In this document: positions 8,449 through 15,816 of the stretch, piece after piece | Position numbering within the stretch: position 1 is the stretch's first letter | Layout: every line of letters begins with the position of its first letter | Source: DASWVC01 sp036401335 | GTDB lineage: Bacteria; Verrucomicrobiota; Verrucomicrobiia; Chthoniobacterales; JAFAMB01 | DNA length: 39,424 nt | Reading direction: 5' to 3' | NCBI GenBank assembly: GCA_036401335.1 | Contig: DASWVC010000017.1 | Coordinates: forward strand, 1 to 39,424 | Translations under genes and position numbers: made by a program | Notes under the pieces: generated by a model | Seen by the model: the letters and a program-made list of their open reading frames with translations, nothing else | Databases searched by the model: none | Told to the model about the DNA's origin: nothing

Positions 8449-8997
8449 TCAACCGGCGCCTTCCGATTCTGCCTGGTCGCGCCGGTCAATGTTTTCCTCG
8501 ATTTCGGTCAACGCCCGGATGTCGAACAGGTCTTTCTCCCGCATCGGTTCGATGCGCTGCTTCATCTGGATCAGCTTTTTGCGCGAGGCAACCCGGACGG
8601 AATGTCCCCGAACGAAGAGGCGCTGGGCGTCGGCCGCGAGGTCGTCGAAGCTATTTTCCCGAGTCAGAAACATGTCCACCTGCCTGTATGGTTCGTGCGG
8701 GCTCCAAAAGGTGAATACAAACGCATTTTTCTCCCGTACCAACTGCTCCAGCCGCTGGGGAGAAAGAATGAACTCGGCCGGAACCGGTGCCCGCGGCTCC
8801 AACTCGAGCCGGCGCAACGCTGCCAGGAAACGTCGCAGGTTGTCACGGTCCGGAGACACGGCTACATCAAGGTCCAACGTCAGGCGTTCGATCCCGTGCA
8901 GCACGACAGCCACCCCTCCGGCGACGACGAACTGGACATCGTGATCACAAAGTACACAAAGGATCTCTGCAAAACAGTTCTCCTGGTTGGCCGGCAC
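8449..8997 (-). CDS. Nucleotidyltransferase-fold protein (AbiEii/DUF6036-like)
   Basis: 182-aa protein with the minimal nucleotidyltransferase signature: VVAGGVAVVLHG near residue 27, then RLTLDLDVAVS with the two-Asp motif near 40, and a third acidic position in RQVDMFL near 108. These match the family used by AbiEii-type toxins and other small nucleotidyltransferases. The GTG start at 8997 is the first plausible one; no strong ribosome site is visible. No partner antitoxin or HEPN gene sits next to it, so a toxin role is not supported by context. It might instead be a stand-alone transferase of unknown substrate. Confidence 0.7.
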   Translation of the reverse strand: MPANQENCFAEILCVLCDHDVQFVVAGGVAVVLHGIERLTLDLDVAVSPDRDNLRRFLAALRRLELEPRAPVPAEFILSPQRLEQLVREKNAFVFTFWSPHEPYRQVDMFLTRENSFDDLAADAQRLFVRGHSVRVASRKKLIQMKQRIEPMREKDLFDIRALTEIEENIDRRDQAESEGAG

Positions 8998-9107
8998 CCG
9001 CCAATTTAACCCAGGGACGCACCGGCCTCCACGCCCGAACGATCACGGGGCCGTTCGAGTTGGACGCGTCCGATTTATTCTTCTACCATGTCCGGCTTAA
9101 CCCCGTT

Positions 9108-10064
9108 ATGTCTGTCCAGCACGGCAAGTGTTTGAACCGTTCCGCCTGTAGCCTTGCCTACACCGGTGAAGTAATCCGGTTTGAAGGTGAGGCGCGCTGC
9201 CCCGAATGCGGCCAGCCCCTCACCATGGCCAAGCCGCCGCGCAAAAGCCGGCCGTGGCTGCCTGGCCTTGTGGTCCTGCTGTTTGGCGTCGTCGGCCTCA
9301 CCCTGTTTTTTGTGTGGCAGCGACGCGCGCAGCCGGAACTTTCCCCCTCGCAGAACGGGCCGATGGCCGCCCCTTCAGAAAACGTTGAGGCCCGCGGCCC
9401 TGCCTTGATCGAGGGCAACACCACAAAGCTGCCGCCGGAACTGGTGAAACCCGGCGAGGCAACAACGGCTGCGGCGTCCCCCTCTGCCGGCGGCACGCCC
9501 GTGGTGCCGGTGAACGAGACTACCGACGCCTCCCACTCACCCGAGGGAGGCGCGCCGGCCGTTTCACCTTCGGAAGAGGCGGTGGTCGTTAAACCGCCCG
9601 GCTTGTCGGTCCAGCAGGTTGATACGACCCGCAATGATGTGCTGAAGCGGATCAGCCTCATGCCCCGGCTAAGCGCCCAGGAGAAGGACCGGCTCGCGCA
9701 ACGGGTGGAGGGTGCGCATTCCATGGAACGCCTGCAGATCGTGCGGTTCGACCGCGGCAAGACGACCTTGGGCCGGAATGCGACGGACGAACTCGTGAGG
9801 GCTTTCAACGCCAAGGACGTCAAAGACAAACTCAGCGATCCCACCCTCGTGATCGTGGTTGCCGGTTATGCTGACAGCGGCGGTGACGCCAATACCAACC
9901 TGCGCCTCTCGGAAGAGCGGGCGGACACCATCGGTAAAGTGCTTAAACAAAGGGCCGCCGTCCTCAACGTCATCCACACGGTTGCCATGGGCAGCACGGA
10001 ACTGCTTGACAGCAAACGCCCCGAACAGAATCGAGCCGTCGAGGTCTGGGCGGTCGTGCCGTAG
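9108..10064 (+). CDS. Membrane-anchored OmpA-like protein with N-terminal zinc ribbon
   Basis: 318-aa protein. The N terminus has four Cys (C8, C14, C31, C34) in a zinc-ribbon-like arrangement. One transmembrane helix follows (about 51-70), then a low-complexity Pro/Ala/Glu/Ser linker to about 165, then a C-terminal OmpA-like domain (IVRFDRGKTTL, VAGYADSGGD, LRLSEERADTIGKVL, EQNRAVEVW). The OmpA domain probably contacts peptidoglycan, while the zinc ribbon stays in the cytoplasm, so this is an inner-membrane rather than an outer-membrane protein. The ATG at 9108 is chosen because it places the Cys cluster at the N terminus. The frame is open further upstream, but that part is unlike protein. 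Function unknown. Confidence 0.8.
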   Translation: MSVQHGKCLNRSACSLAYTGEVIRFEGEARCPECGQPLTMAKPPRKSRPWLPGLVVLLFGVVGLTLFFVWQRRAQPELSPSQNGPMAAPSENVEARGPALIEGNTTKLPPELVKPGEATTAAASPSAGGTPVVPVNETTDASHSPEGGAPAVSPSEEAVVVKPPGLSVQQVDTTRNDVLKRISLMPRLSAQEKDRLAQRVEGAHSMERLQIVRFDRGKTTLGRNATDELVRAFNAKDVKDKLSDPTLVIVVAGYADSGGDANTNLRLSEERADTIGKVLKQRAAVLNVIHTVAMGSTELLDSKRPEQNRAVEVWAVVP

Positions 10065-10089
10065 GGAAGAACGAGCTGGCGTGCGGCAA

Positions 10090-10123
10090 ATGCCACGAAC
10101 GGAAAAGCCGAAGCATGCCACGA
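10090..10123 (-). repeat. TCGTGGCAT doublet repeat
   Basis: Two TCGTGGCAT 9-mers (plus strand ATGCCACGA at 10090-10098 and 10115-10123) set exactly 25 nt apart. The same arrangement recurs at 19419-19452 and 35809-35842, with similar inner sequence (CTTTGG/CTTCGG then CTTT). Confidence 0.7.
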
Positions 10124-10245
10124 GTGGTTCAGGCACCGTAATCGAAGCTTCTTTTTCGGCCCTGCCATTTGTGGCGCCCGGAGAGCAAACCGGTGATCGG
10201 TCACATGCACGCATCTACTTGCGGAGCTCCCTGCGTTTTGCACCT

Positions 10246-10723
10246 GACCCTTGGTGGTGAAATCGAGCAACTGGTCGGCGTCCTTCCAATAGAGCACGCG
10301 ATGGATGCGCCGCTGGATAATCGGCAGCTCATGGCCCAGCATGTCCAGGAACGCGCCATTCAGGATCGAGGTGACGTTGATCGAAGCCCGATCGGCCATC
10401 GCCATGAACTCGCGCCGGAGATCGAAATTGCGGTTCTGACCGGGGATCGTCTTGGTGAAATCGGCCGAAAAATCGGAGGAGATGAAACGCGGAACCCCAA
10501 CTTGCGCCGCGGCGTCGAGCAGCACGCCTTGGCGGTCAACCATCACTTCACGAAGGCCGTTCAGCGCGGAGACGACGCAGGCGGCTCCGGCGCAGGCCGC
10601 GCCCATGGCAGACACGTCTGCGGGATCGACCGGCACTGACGCGACCCCGAACGATTCAATCCGGGAGCGCTCGTCGGCCTTGAGGCCGGGGCGCACGAGC
10701 GCGATGATGGGTCGGTCAATCAT
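10246..10723 (-). pseudogene. NmrA-like NAD(P)-binding reductase remnant
   Basis: Remnant of an NmrA/isoflavone-reductase-like protein. Recognisable family blocks are ALVRPG, CVVSALNGLREVMVDRQ, VGVPRFISSDFSADFTK, GQNRNFDLRREF, VTSILNGAFLDML and a final LLDFTTK. The N-terminal GATGxxG dinucleotide-binding loop that should open the fold is missing. Homology stops at about 10246, where the frame runs on into unrelated sequence overlapping the OmpA-like gene on the other strand. Both ends are therefore lost. It is divergent from a LysR remnant that also lacks its N terminus, which suggests one deletion removed the shared promoter region and both gene starts. An AAGGAA before the ATG at 10723 could still allow translation. 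Confidence 0.75.
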
Positions 10724-10767
10724 TCAAATTTCCTTTTGGGTTCTCGCTCGGCTGCTGCTAAAGCGTC

Positions 10768-11406
10768 ATGCGCAACGGATTCGCGACGATGCTGCCGCAA
10801 TTCATCAAGCGCTATCCAGACGTGCGAGTCGTCCTCACCCTCGATAACCGCCCCATCGACGTGTCCACTGACGAGATCGACGTCGCGATTCGCATCGGTC
10901 CGCTGCCTGACTCCGAATTGATCCGACGGCGAATCACCACTTTCGCACTCTGGGTTTGCGCCAGCCCGGAGTATCGGCAGGCGCACGGCAGCCCGGAGAA
11001 AGTCGACGATCTTCAGAAGCATAAATTGATCACGCTGACCGATCAGCGCTCGACCTGGAAATCTCGCACCTCCGCCGGCCTGGCGCAGCAGGTCGCTGTA
11101 GCGCCCGGTATTGTGATACCCGAGCCGACCGTCGCCAGAGCGGTGCTAACCGGCGGCGCCGCCATCGGCCTACTCCCGGATTTTTACGCTGCCGACGCGG
11201 TTGCGGATGGAACCCTGATCCGTGTGCTACCCGACTACGAGGGACCCGCGCTGGACGCGCACGCACTTTATCCCAGCCACCGCAGCCTCTCCCTAAAGGT
11301 GCGCGTTTTCGTTGACGCACTCGTCGCGCACCTTAGGTGCCCAGACATCGCGCCTCATTCTGCCCATCGCGTCTTAACTCAGCCAGACCGTAGCATATTT
11401 CCTTGA
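10768..11406 (+). pseudogene. LysR-family regulator remnant lacking the DNA-binding domain
   Basis: 212 codons matching only the effector-binding half of a LysR-type regulator: FATMLPQFIKRYPDVRV, DEIDVAIRIGPLPDSELI, CASPEYRQAHGSPEKVDDL, GAAIGLLPDFYA and LYPSHRSLSLKVRVFVDAL. The winged-helix DNA-binding domain and linker (about 90 residues) are absent, and an in-frame TAA lies directly upstream of the ATG. In intact systems a LysR gene of this kind is often divergent from an NmrA-type reductase that it controls, and the remnant at 10246-10723 fits that partner. It cannot bind DNA as written; the call is a truncated pseudogene. Confidence 0.8.
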
Positions 11407-11414
11407 ACCCCCTT

Positions 11415-11864
11415 TCACCCCTGCCCTCGCCGGCCGCGAACCCGGGCAAACCAACCGCCCTCGGCAGGGTGCAGCCGCAGCCCGATCCGCAGGTCGTCCA
11501 GCGCAAGGTGGTGGCGCACCCGGTCGAGCCAGCGCCGGTCGCCGGGCAGCAAGGGCGCACCATCCAACGAGAACGGACGTGCCACGGTCACCGGCGTGAA
11601 GGCAAACCAGAACCCATTTTCACGTCCAAGCAGCAAATGGCGCGGTTCAAGGTCGGTCCAATGTTGCGTCAGCGTTTCTGGCAGGTTCCCTTGCGAACCG
11701 AGCACCGAGCCATCGGCGCAGAAATGGGCGGCTCCCTCGGTCACCAGTTCAAGGCGCGCCCACCTCGGGGCGGAGGGCAGGTCCTCGGCTGGGTCACCCA
11801 TGAGGCAGAACCAGTACCGGCCACCCCGCCGGTTGTCCACTTCGGAGTGGCCGGCCGCCACCAA
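11415..11864 (-). CDS. Hypothetical protein
   Basis: 149-aa reading frame that I do not recognise. Composition is protein-like, with balanced hydrophobic and charged residues and several Trp and aromatic clusters (GGRYWFCLMGDP, HLLLGRENGFWFAFTP, RRWLDRVRHHLALDDLRIG). No signal peptide, membrane helix or catalytic motif is evident. It lies on the minus strand just after the LysR remnant, and a diverged type B repeat follows at 11883. It may be another degraded gene; the start is uncertain. Confidence 0.45.
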   Translation of the reverse strand: MVAAGHSEVDNRRGGRYWFCLMGDPAEDLPSAPRWARLELVTEGAAHFCADGSVLGSQGNLPETLTQHWTDLEPRHLLLGRENGFWFAFTPVTVARPFSLDGAPLLPGDRRWLDRVRHHLALDDLRIGLRLHPAEGGWFARVRGRRGQG

Positions 11865-11882
11865 TCCCTAAGCGCTGAAGGA

Positions 11883-11916
11883 GAGCGCCTGGGGACAAGC
11901 ACCCTTACCGGACACC
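11883..11916 (+). repeat. Diverged type B repeat
   Basis: GCGCCTGGGGACAAGC followed by ACCCTTACCGG resembles the type B copies at 1586, 2934 and 21576, with several substitutions. It lies in the spacer upstream of the S10 peptidase gene. Confidence 0.5.
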
Positions 11917-12034
11917 GGCGCCTTCATTCACGCCGGTACCCGGCCGGCAAGGGACGGCCGATCCTACCAAGGCCCTCACCTTCTTCCGGAGCGTTTACTT
12001 TTGGCTTGTTTATCGGTCTGTTAAACGCACCATT

Positions 12035-13738
12035 ATGCAACACTTCTGCCGTTCGGCCGCCGCGACCTTTGTTCTGTTAACCGTGTTCAGTCCCTTTCTC
12101 GGCGCGCAGGAACCGCAGAGCCCGAAGGTCCTGCCCAGCGCTTCACCCACACCCTCAACGGCTAAGGAAAGTGGGCCTACCGAAAAAAAAGAGGAATTTC
12201 AGACGGCGCCGCCGGTCGTGACCGAACACCAGATTGGCCTGCCGAACGGCAAGATCCTGCGTTACAAAGCCGTTACCGGCTACCTGCTCTTGCGGGACCA
12301 CGGTCCGGAGCCGCGGCTGGAGGACGAATCGGCGGCTGGTCCTCCAGCGCCTTCGACCCCCGCCAGTGAGCCGAAGGAAAAAGGTCAGGCCGAGGTGGAT
12401 CCTGCCAAAGGTAAACCGAAAGCGCAGGTGTTTTTTGTGGCGTACCTGGCGGACGATGGTTCGGATCCGGCCACGCGGCCTGTGACGTTCGCCTTCAACG
12501 GCGGCCCCGGCTCAGCCTCTGTGTGGCTGCACATGGGCGCCTTCGGGCCAAAGCGGGTCCTCCTGTCGCCGCGAGGAGAAGCGCTTCCCGCCCCCGCCAA
12601 GCTCGTCGAAAATGAGTCAACCTGGCTGGACCGCACGGACCTGGTTTTCATCGATCCGGTGTCAACCGGATACAGCCGGCCGGCCCCGGGCGAAAACCCT
12701 CGCCAATTCCACGGTTACCGCGAAGATGTGCAAAACGTAGGCGACTTCATTCGCCAGTGGATCACCCATTATGACCGTTGGACCTCGCCCAAGCTGATTG
12801 CCGGCGAAAGCTATGGCACCACGCGTGCCGCCGGACTCAGCAATTACCTGCAAGACCGTTATGGGCTTTACCTGAACGGCATTGTGCTGATCAGCACGGC
12901 TTTGAATTTCCAAGCGTTGGACTTTTCGGCCGGCAACGACGTGCCTTACCCCTTGTTCCTACCCACGTACGCCGCGACTGCCTGGTACCACCACAGGTTG
13001 AGTCCCGAATTCCAACAAAAGCCGATCAAGGATTTGCTTGCCGAAACGGAACGCTTTGCCGCAAACGATTACACGCTGGCGCTTCACCAGGGCGACGCGT
13101 TGCCCCCTGCCGACCGCGACCGGACCGCGGCAAAATTGGCGCAGTTGACCGGGCTGGAAGCGCCTGAACTCGGGCGTAAATCGCTCCGGGAAACGGATGA
13201 AGCGTTTGTGGTCGACCTGCTCATGGCCAAAAACCGGGTGGTGGGCCGGCTGGACAGCCGGTACACCGGCATTCGCCCGAACCCCGGCCAAAACCGCCCG
13301 GAGTTTGATCCGGCGGATGAAGCCGTGAACGGGCCGTTCACCAGCGGTTTTTACCAGTACCTCCGGCGCGAACTGAAGTACGACACGGACCTGCCCTACG
13401 AAACGGGGGCCGACGTCTCCCCCTGGTTGTTCAGCGTCGACCGGTACCTTGATGTTGCCAACGACCTGAAGAAAGCCATGAGCAAGAACCGTTACCTTAA
13501 GGTGCTGGTCTGCTGCGGCTATTACGACCTGGCCACGCCCTACGCCGCGGCCGAGTACGTCCTGCATGGGATGAACCTCGACCCAGCCATCCAGGGCAAT
13601 CTGCGTTTCGCGTTTTACGAAAGCGGACACATGCTCTACCTGGAGGAAAACGCCCGCCGGAAATTCAAGGCTGATTTTGAAGAATTGCTCAACAGCGTCC
13701 AAAATGCCCCGTTGGCCCCGACCGCTGATCCCGACTAG
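12035..13738 (+). CDS. Exported serine carboxypeptidase-like protein (peptidase family S10)
   Basis: 567-aa alpha/beta-hydrolase of the S10 family, predicted to trim C-terminal residues from peptides outside the cytoplasm. A signal peptide (about residues 1-24, cleavage near FLGAQ) is followed by a Pro/Ser/Glu-rich stretch to about 120. Catalytic features are visible: the oxyanion block FNGGPGSASVW (154-164), nucleophile Ser259 in AGESYGTTR, Asp498 in CCGYYDLATPY, and His532 in ESGHMLY. The Cys pair before the Asp block also resembles S10 proteins. Monocistronic by spacing; convergent with the ABC-2 permease gene. True substrate unknown. Confidence 0.9.
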   Translation: MQHFCRSAAATFVLLTVFSPFLGAQEPQSPKVLPSASPTPSTAKESGPTEKKEEFQTAPPVVTEHQIGLPNGKILRYKAVTGYLLLRDHGPEPRLEDESAAGPPAPSTPASEPKEKGQAEVDPAKGKPKAQVFFVAYLADDGSDPATRPVTFAFNGGPGSASVWLHMGAFGPKRVLLSPRGEALPAPAKLVENESTWLDRTDLVFIDPVSTGYSRPAPGENPRQFHGYREDVQNVGDFIRQWITHYDRWTSPKLIAGESYGTTRAAGLSNYLQDRYGLYLNGIVLISTALNFQALDFSAGNDVPYPLFLPTYAATAWYHHRLSPEFQQKPIKDLLAETERFAANDYTLALHQGDALPPADRDRTAAKLAQLTGLEAPELGRKSLRETDEAFVVDLLMAKNRVVGRLDSRYTGIRPNPGQNRPEFDPADEAVNGPFTSGFYQYLRRELKYDTDLPYETGADVSPWLFSVDRYLDVANDLKKAMSKNRYLKVLVCCGYYDLATPYAAAEYVLHGMNLDPAIQGNLRFAFYESGHMLYLEENARRKFKADFEELLNSVQNAPLAPTADPD

Positions 13739-13753
13739 CCCCTGAAACAGGTG

Positions 13754-13776
13754 GAAGAACGTGCCGGCGTGACGGA
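13754..13776 (+). repeat. 8-bp-periodic repeat array (two units)
   Basis: Leader GAAGAAC (13754-13760) followed by GTGCCGGC and GTGACGGA. It belongs to the octamer family (consensus roughly GTnnCGGn) seen at six other spacers. It sits between the convergent S10 peptidase and ABC-2 permease genes. Confidence 0.6.
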
Positions 13777-13787
13777 GGCGAAAATCT

Positions 13788-14597
13788 TTATTTCCACTGG
13801 GTCAGGATCTTTTCGCGCTGAAAGCCGATCAGAGCGATCCAAACCCCGAAACCGGCGAGCAACGCCGACACAAAAACGACGGCAAAGGCCAAGGCCAATC
13901 CGAATTGGACCACGCCGACGGCCGCCCCCACAAAGAGCAGGCCCATCACAGGCAACATGAGGACAGCCGCCATCTGGGTGGCAGCCCTGGGGTCATTCGT
14001 CCGAGACGATGCCCAAACCGCGGCCGACACGGCCATCAGGCACTGACAAGGCACGCCCGCCCCCAAGGCCAGGAGAAAGGCCGGGGAAAAAACGACCCTG
14101 AGCAATGGCAGCGAGCGCGTCAACTGCCAGAGTGTTCCGGCGTAGATGGCGGCTGCGGCCCAGGTGACTAAGAGCGCCGGAAAGCATGCAGCCAACATTT
14201 TTCCCAGCAAGAGCTGCCACGCCTTTACGGGGGTGGCCAGCAACGGTTCCAGCGTCCGGTGCACTTTTTCACCCACCACGCTGTACGCGGCAATCTGTGT
14301 CGCAAAGGCAAACGGAAAGAGAAACAGGTAAAAAGAAAGGCCCTGGGCCAGGGTTCCCTGAAGCGCGAGCGTCGGACCGAGCCGCCCCAGGTCCGGATGC
14401 ACCGATCGAAACGCACCCAGCGCCCGTTGCGAAATCGCCCCTGATCCACCCCGGCCGCCGGCGATCCCTACAACGCTCCCGATCAGGACCAGCACACAAC
14501 CCGGCATCAGGAAAAGCAGCGTTCGCAGCCTGGCATCACGGAAGACTTCGCGGATTTCCTTGGCGGCAACGTAGAAGACTAACCGCATCGATTTCAT
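13788..14597 (-). CDS. ABC-2 type transporter permease (NatB-like)
   Basis: 269-aa inner-membrane subunit of an ABC exporter. A cytoplasmic N terminus with AAKEIREVFRDAR leads into a first membrane helix (about 28-46). A large extracytoplasmic loop follows, then five or so further helices. The coupling-region block VVGEKVHRTLEPLLATPV (about 107-124) is typical of NatB/ABC-2 permeases. It overlaps the upstream ATPase gene by four bases (ATGA), which implies translational coupling and a shared complex. Exported substrate (ion, drug or lipid) cannot be inferred. Confidence 0.88.
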   Translation of the reverse strand: MKSMRLVFYVAAKEIREVFRDARLRTLLFLMPGCVLVLIGSVVGIAGGRGGSGAISQRALGAFRSVHPDLGRLGPTLALQGTLAQGLSFYLFLFPFAFATQIAAYSVVGEKVHRTLEPLLATPVKAWQLLLGKMLAACFPALLVTWAAAAIYAGTLWQLTRSLPLLRVVFSPAFLLALGAGVPCQCLMAVSAAVWASSRTNDPRAATQMAAVLMLPVMGLLFVGAAVGVVQFGLALAFAVVFVSALLAGFGVWIALIGFQREKILTQWK

Positions 14598-15547
14598 GCG
14601 GCGATGACCGGGCCCGGGCTGACGTCCGTCGGCCGCACCAGCCTTAAGTAGAGCTCCTCGAGCGACGGCTGCAGCACCTCCACGCTTACGACCGGCGCCC
14701 CCGCCTGCACCATTTGCCGCAAAAGGACCGGGTTGTCCCGCACCGGATCCGTCACGTTCACCACCAAGGTCTCACCGTCCGAAACACCTTGCGTCAGCCG
14801 AAAGCCCGCCAGCACCGGAACATCGGCCCAGGTAGCCGCCGCCTGGGCCAGGGTGATTCGCACGGTGCATCCCGGTTGCTTGCGTCGGAGCTCATCCAGG
14901 GCACCCACAGCCAGCAGCCGACGGTTAAAGACCCCAAGTTGATCGCACAACTCCTCAGCTTCTCCAAGGTTGTGGGTGGTCAGAAAAACCGTTTTTTGGC
15001 GCGCCCGCAATGATTTCACCAGTTCACGCACCGTGCGGGCCGCCTCCGGATCCAAGCCCGACGTCGGCTCATCAAAAAACAGGACTTCCGGGTCATGCAA
15101 CAATGCCCGGGCAATGGCCACTTTCTGCCGCAACCCTTTCGAGAGCGTGGCGCAACGGCGCCCGCGATGCTCCCACAATCCAAAATCCCGCAACAAAGCC
15201 TCCACCCGGAGGGCTGCGCAGCGGCCTGGCAGCCCGTGCAGCTGGCCGAAGTACCGCAAGTTCTCGGTCGGCGTCAGCCGATCGTAAAGGCCGGGGGTTT
15301 CGGTCAGCAAACCGACGGAACGCCGCACGAAATCGGCTTGCCCTGTCACCGACCGCCCGAGCACGGCCACTTCTCCCGAGGTCGGGGCGATCAGCCCGGC
15401 CAGGAGACGGATCGTGGTGGTTTTACCGGCACCGTTCGGGCCGAGGAACCCGAAAATGGAACCTTGTGGAATCTCGAGATCAAGCCGGTCAACCGCCAGG
15501 CGGTTGCCGAAGGAACGGGTTAATCCTGAAGTCTGAATGGCAAACAC
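14594..15547 (-). CDS. ABC transporter ATP-binding protein
   Basis: 317-aa nucleotide-binding subunit partnered with the permease at 13788-14597. Motifs: Walker A GPNGAGKTT at 36-44; a Q-loop region LLTETPGLYDRLT with Glu in place of Gln; signature LSKGL (135-139, normally LSGGQ); Walker B VLFFDE (155-160) with PTSGLD; and switch His192 in LTTHN. After residue 220 an accessory domain ends in PSLEELYLRLV, as in CcmA/NatA-type exporters. The start is GTG. A repeat array (15551-15597) abuts the start codon, so the promoter lies in or beyond that repeat. Confidence 0.92.
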   Translation of the reverse strand: MFAIQTSGLTRSFGNRLAVDRLDLEIPQGSIFGFLGPNGAGKTTTIRLLAGLIAPTSGEVAVLGRSVTGQADFVRRSVGLLTETPGLYDRLTPTENLRYFGQLHGLPGRCAALRVEALLRDFGLWEHRGRRCATLSKGLRQKVAIARALLHDPEVLFFDEPTSGLDPEAARTVRELVKSLRARQKTVFLTTHNLGEAEELCDQLGVFNRRLLAVGALDELRRKQPGCTVRITLAQAAATWADVPVLAGFRLTQGVSDGETLVVNVTDPVRDNPVLLRQMVQAGAPVVSVEVLQPSLEELYLRLVRPTDVSPGPVIAA

Positions 15548-15550
15548 GAG

Positions 15551-15619
15551 GAAGAAGGTAACGGAGTATCGGGGTAACGGAGTGTCGGGGTAAATGCCAT
15601 GAAAGAAAACGTGCCATGA
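15551..15619 (+). repeat. 8-bp-periodic repeat array with ATGCCATGA doublet
   Basis: After GAAGAAG come four contiguous octamers, GTAACGGA, GTATCGGG, GTAACGGA and GTGTCGGG (15558-15589), then GTAAATGCCATGA and a second GTGCCATGA at 15611. The same order (octamers, then AAATGCCA(C/T)GAA) is seen at the end of scpA (19329 onward). It lies immediately upstream of the ABC ATPase start. Confidence 0.8.
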
Positions 15620-15731
15620 ATCAAAGAATCAAGAAATAGAGGCAGGTCGTCTGCCCAACCCCACTTGCGGCGGCTTTCGCCTAAGCGGCCCGCCTTTGCT
15701 TCCACTCCGTTACTCCAATCCCTTCGTCCAC

Positions 15732-15763
15732 TCCGATACCCCGTCACTCCAATACCCCGACAC
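15732..15763 (-). repeat. 8-bp-periodic repeat array, inverted orientation
   Basis: On the minus strand: GTGTCGGG, GTATTGGA, GTGACGGG, GTATCGGA, contiguous and in 8-nt register. It faces the array at 15558-15589, so the purH/ABC-ATPase spacer carries two opposed copies that could form a long imperfect stem. The purH start is 54 nt downstream. Confidence 0.8.
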
Positions 15764-15816
15764 CTTCTTTTCCCCCGCTAGACTCCCTTTCCTCTTCTGT
15801 TAAGCTACCGGTCGGC

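Noticed and set aside
8787..9107. Upstream extension of the OmpA-like frame
   Set aside because: Overlaps the nucleotidyltransferase gene on the other strand and has no protein-like features; the ATG at 9108 puts the zinc ribbon at the N terminus.
11403..12080. 225-aa plus-strand frame before the S10 gene
   Set aside because: No family features; the minus-strand 149-aa frame in the same place looks more protein-like.
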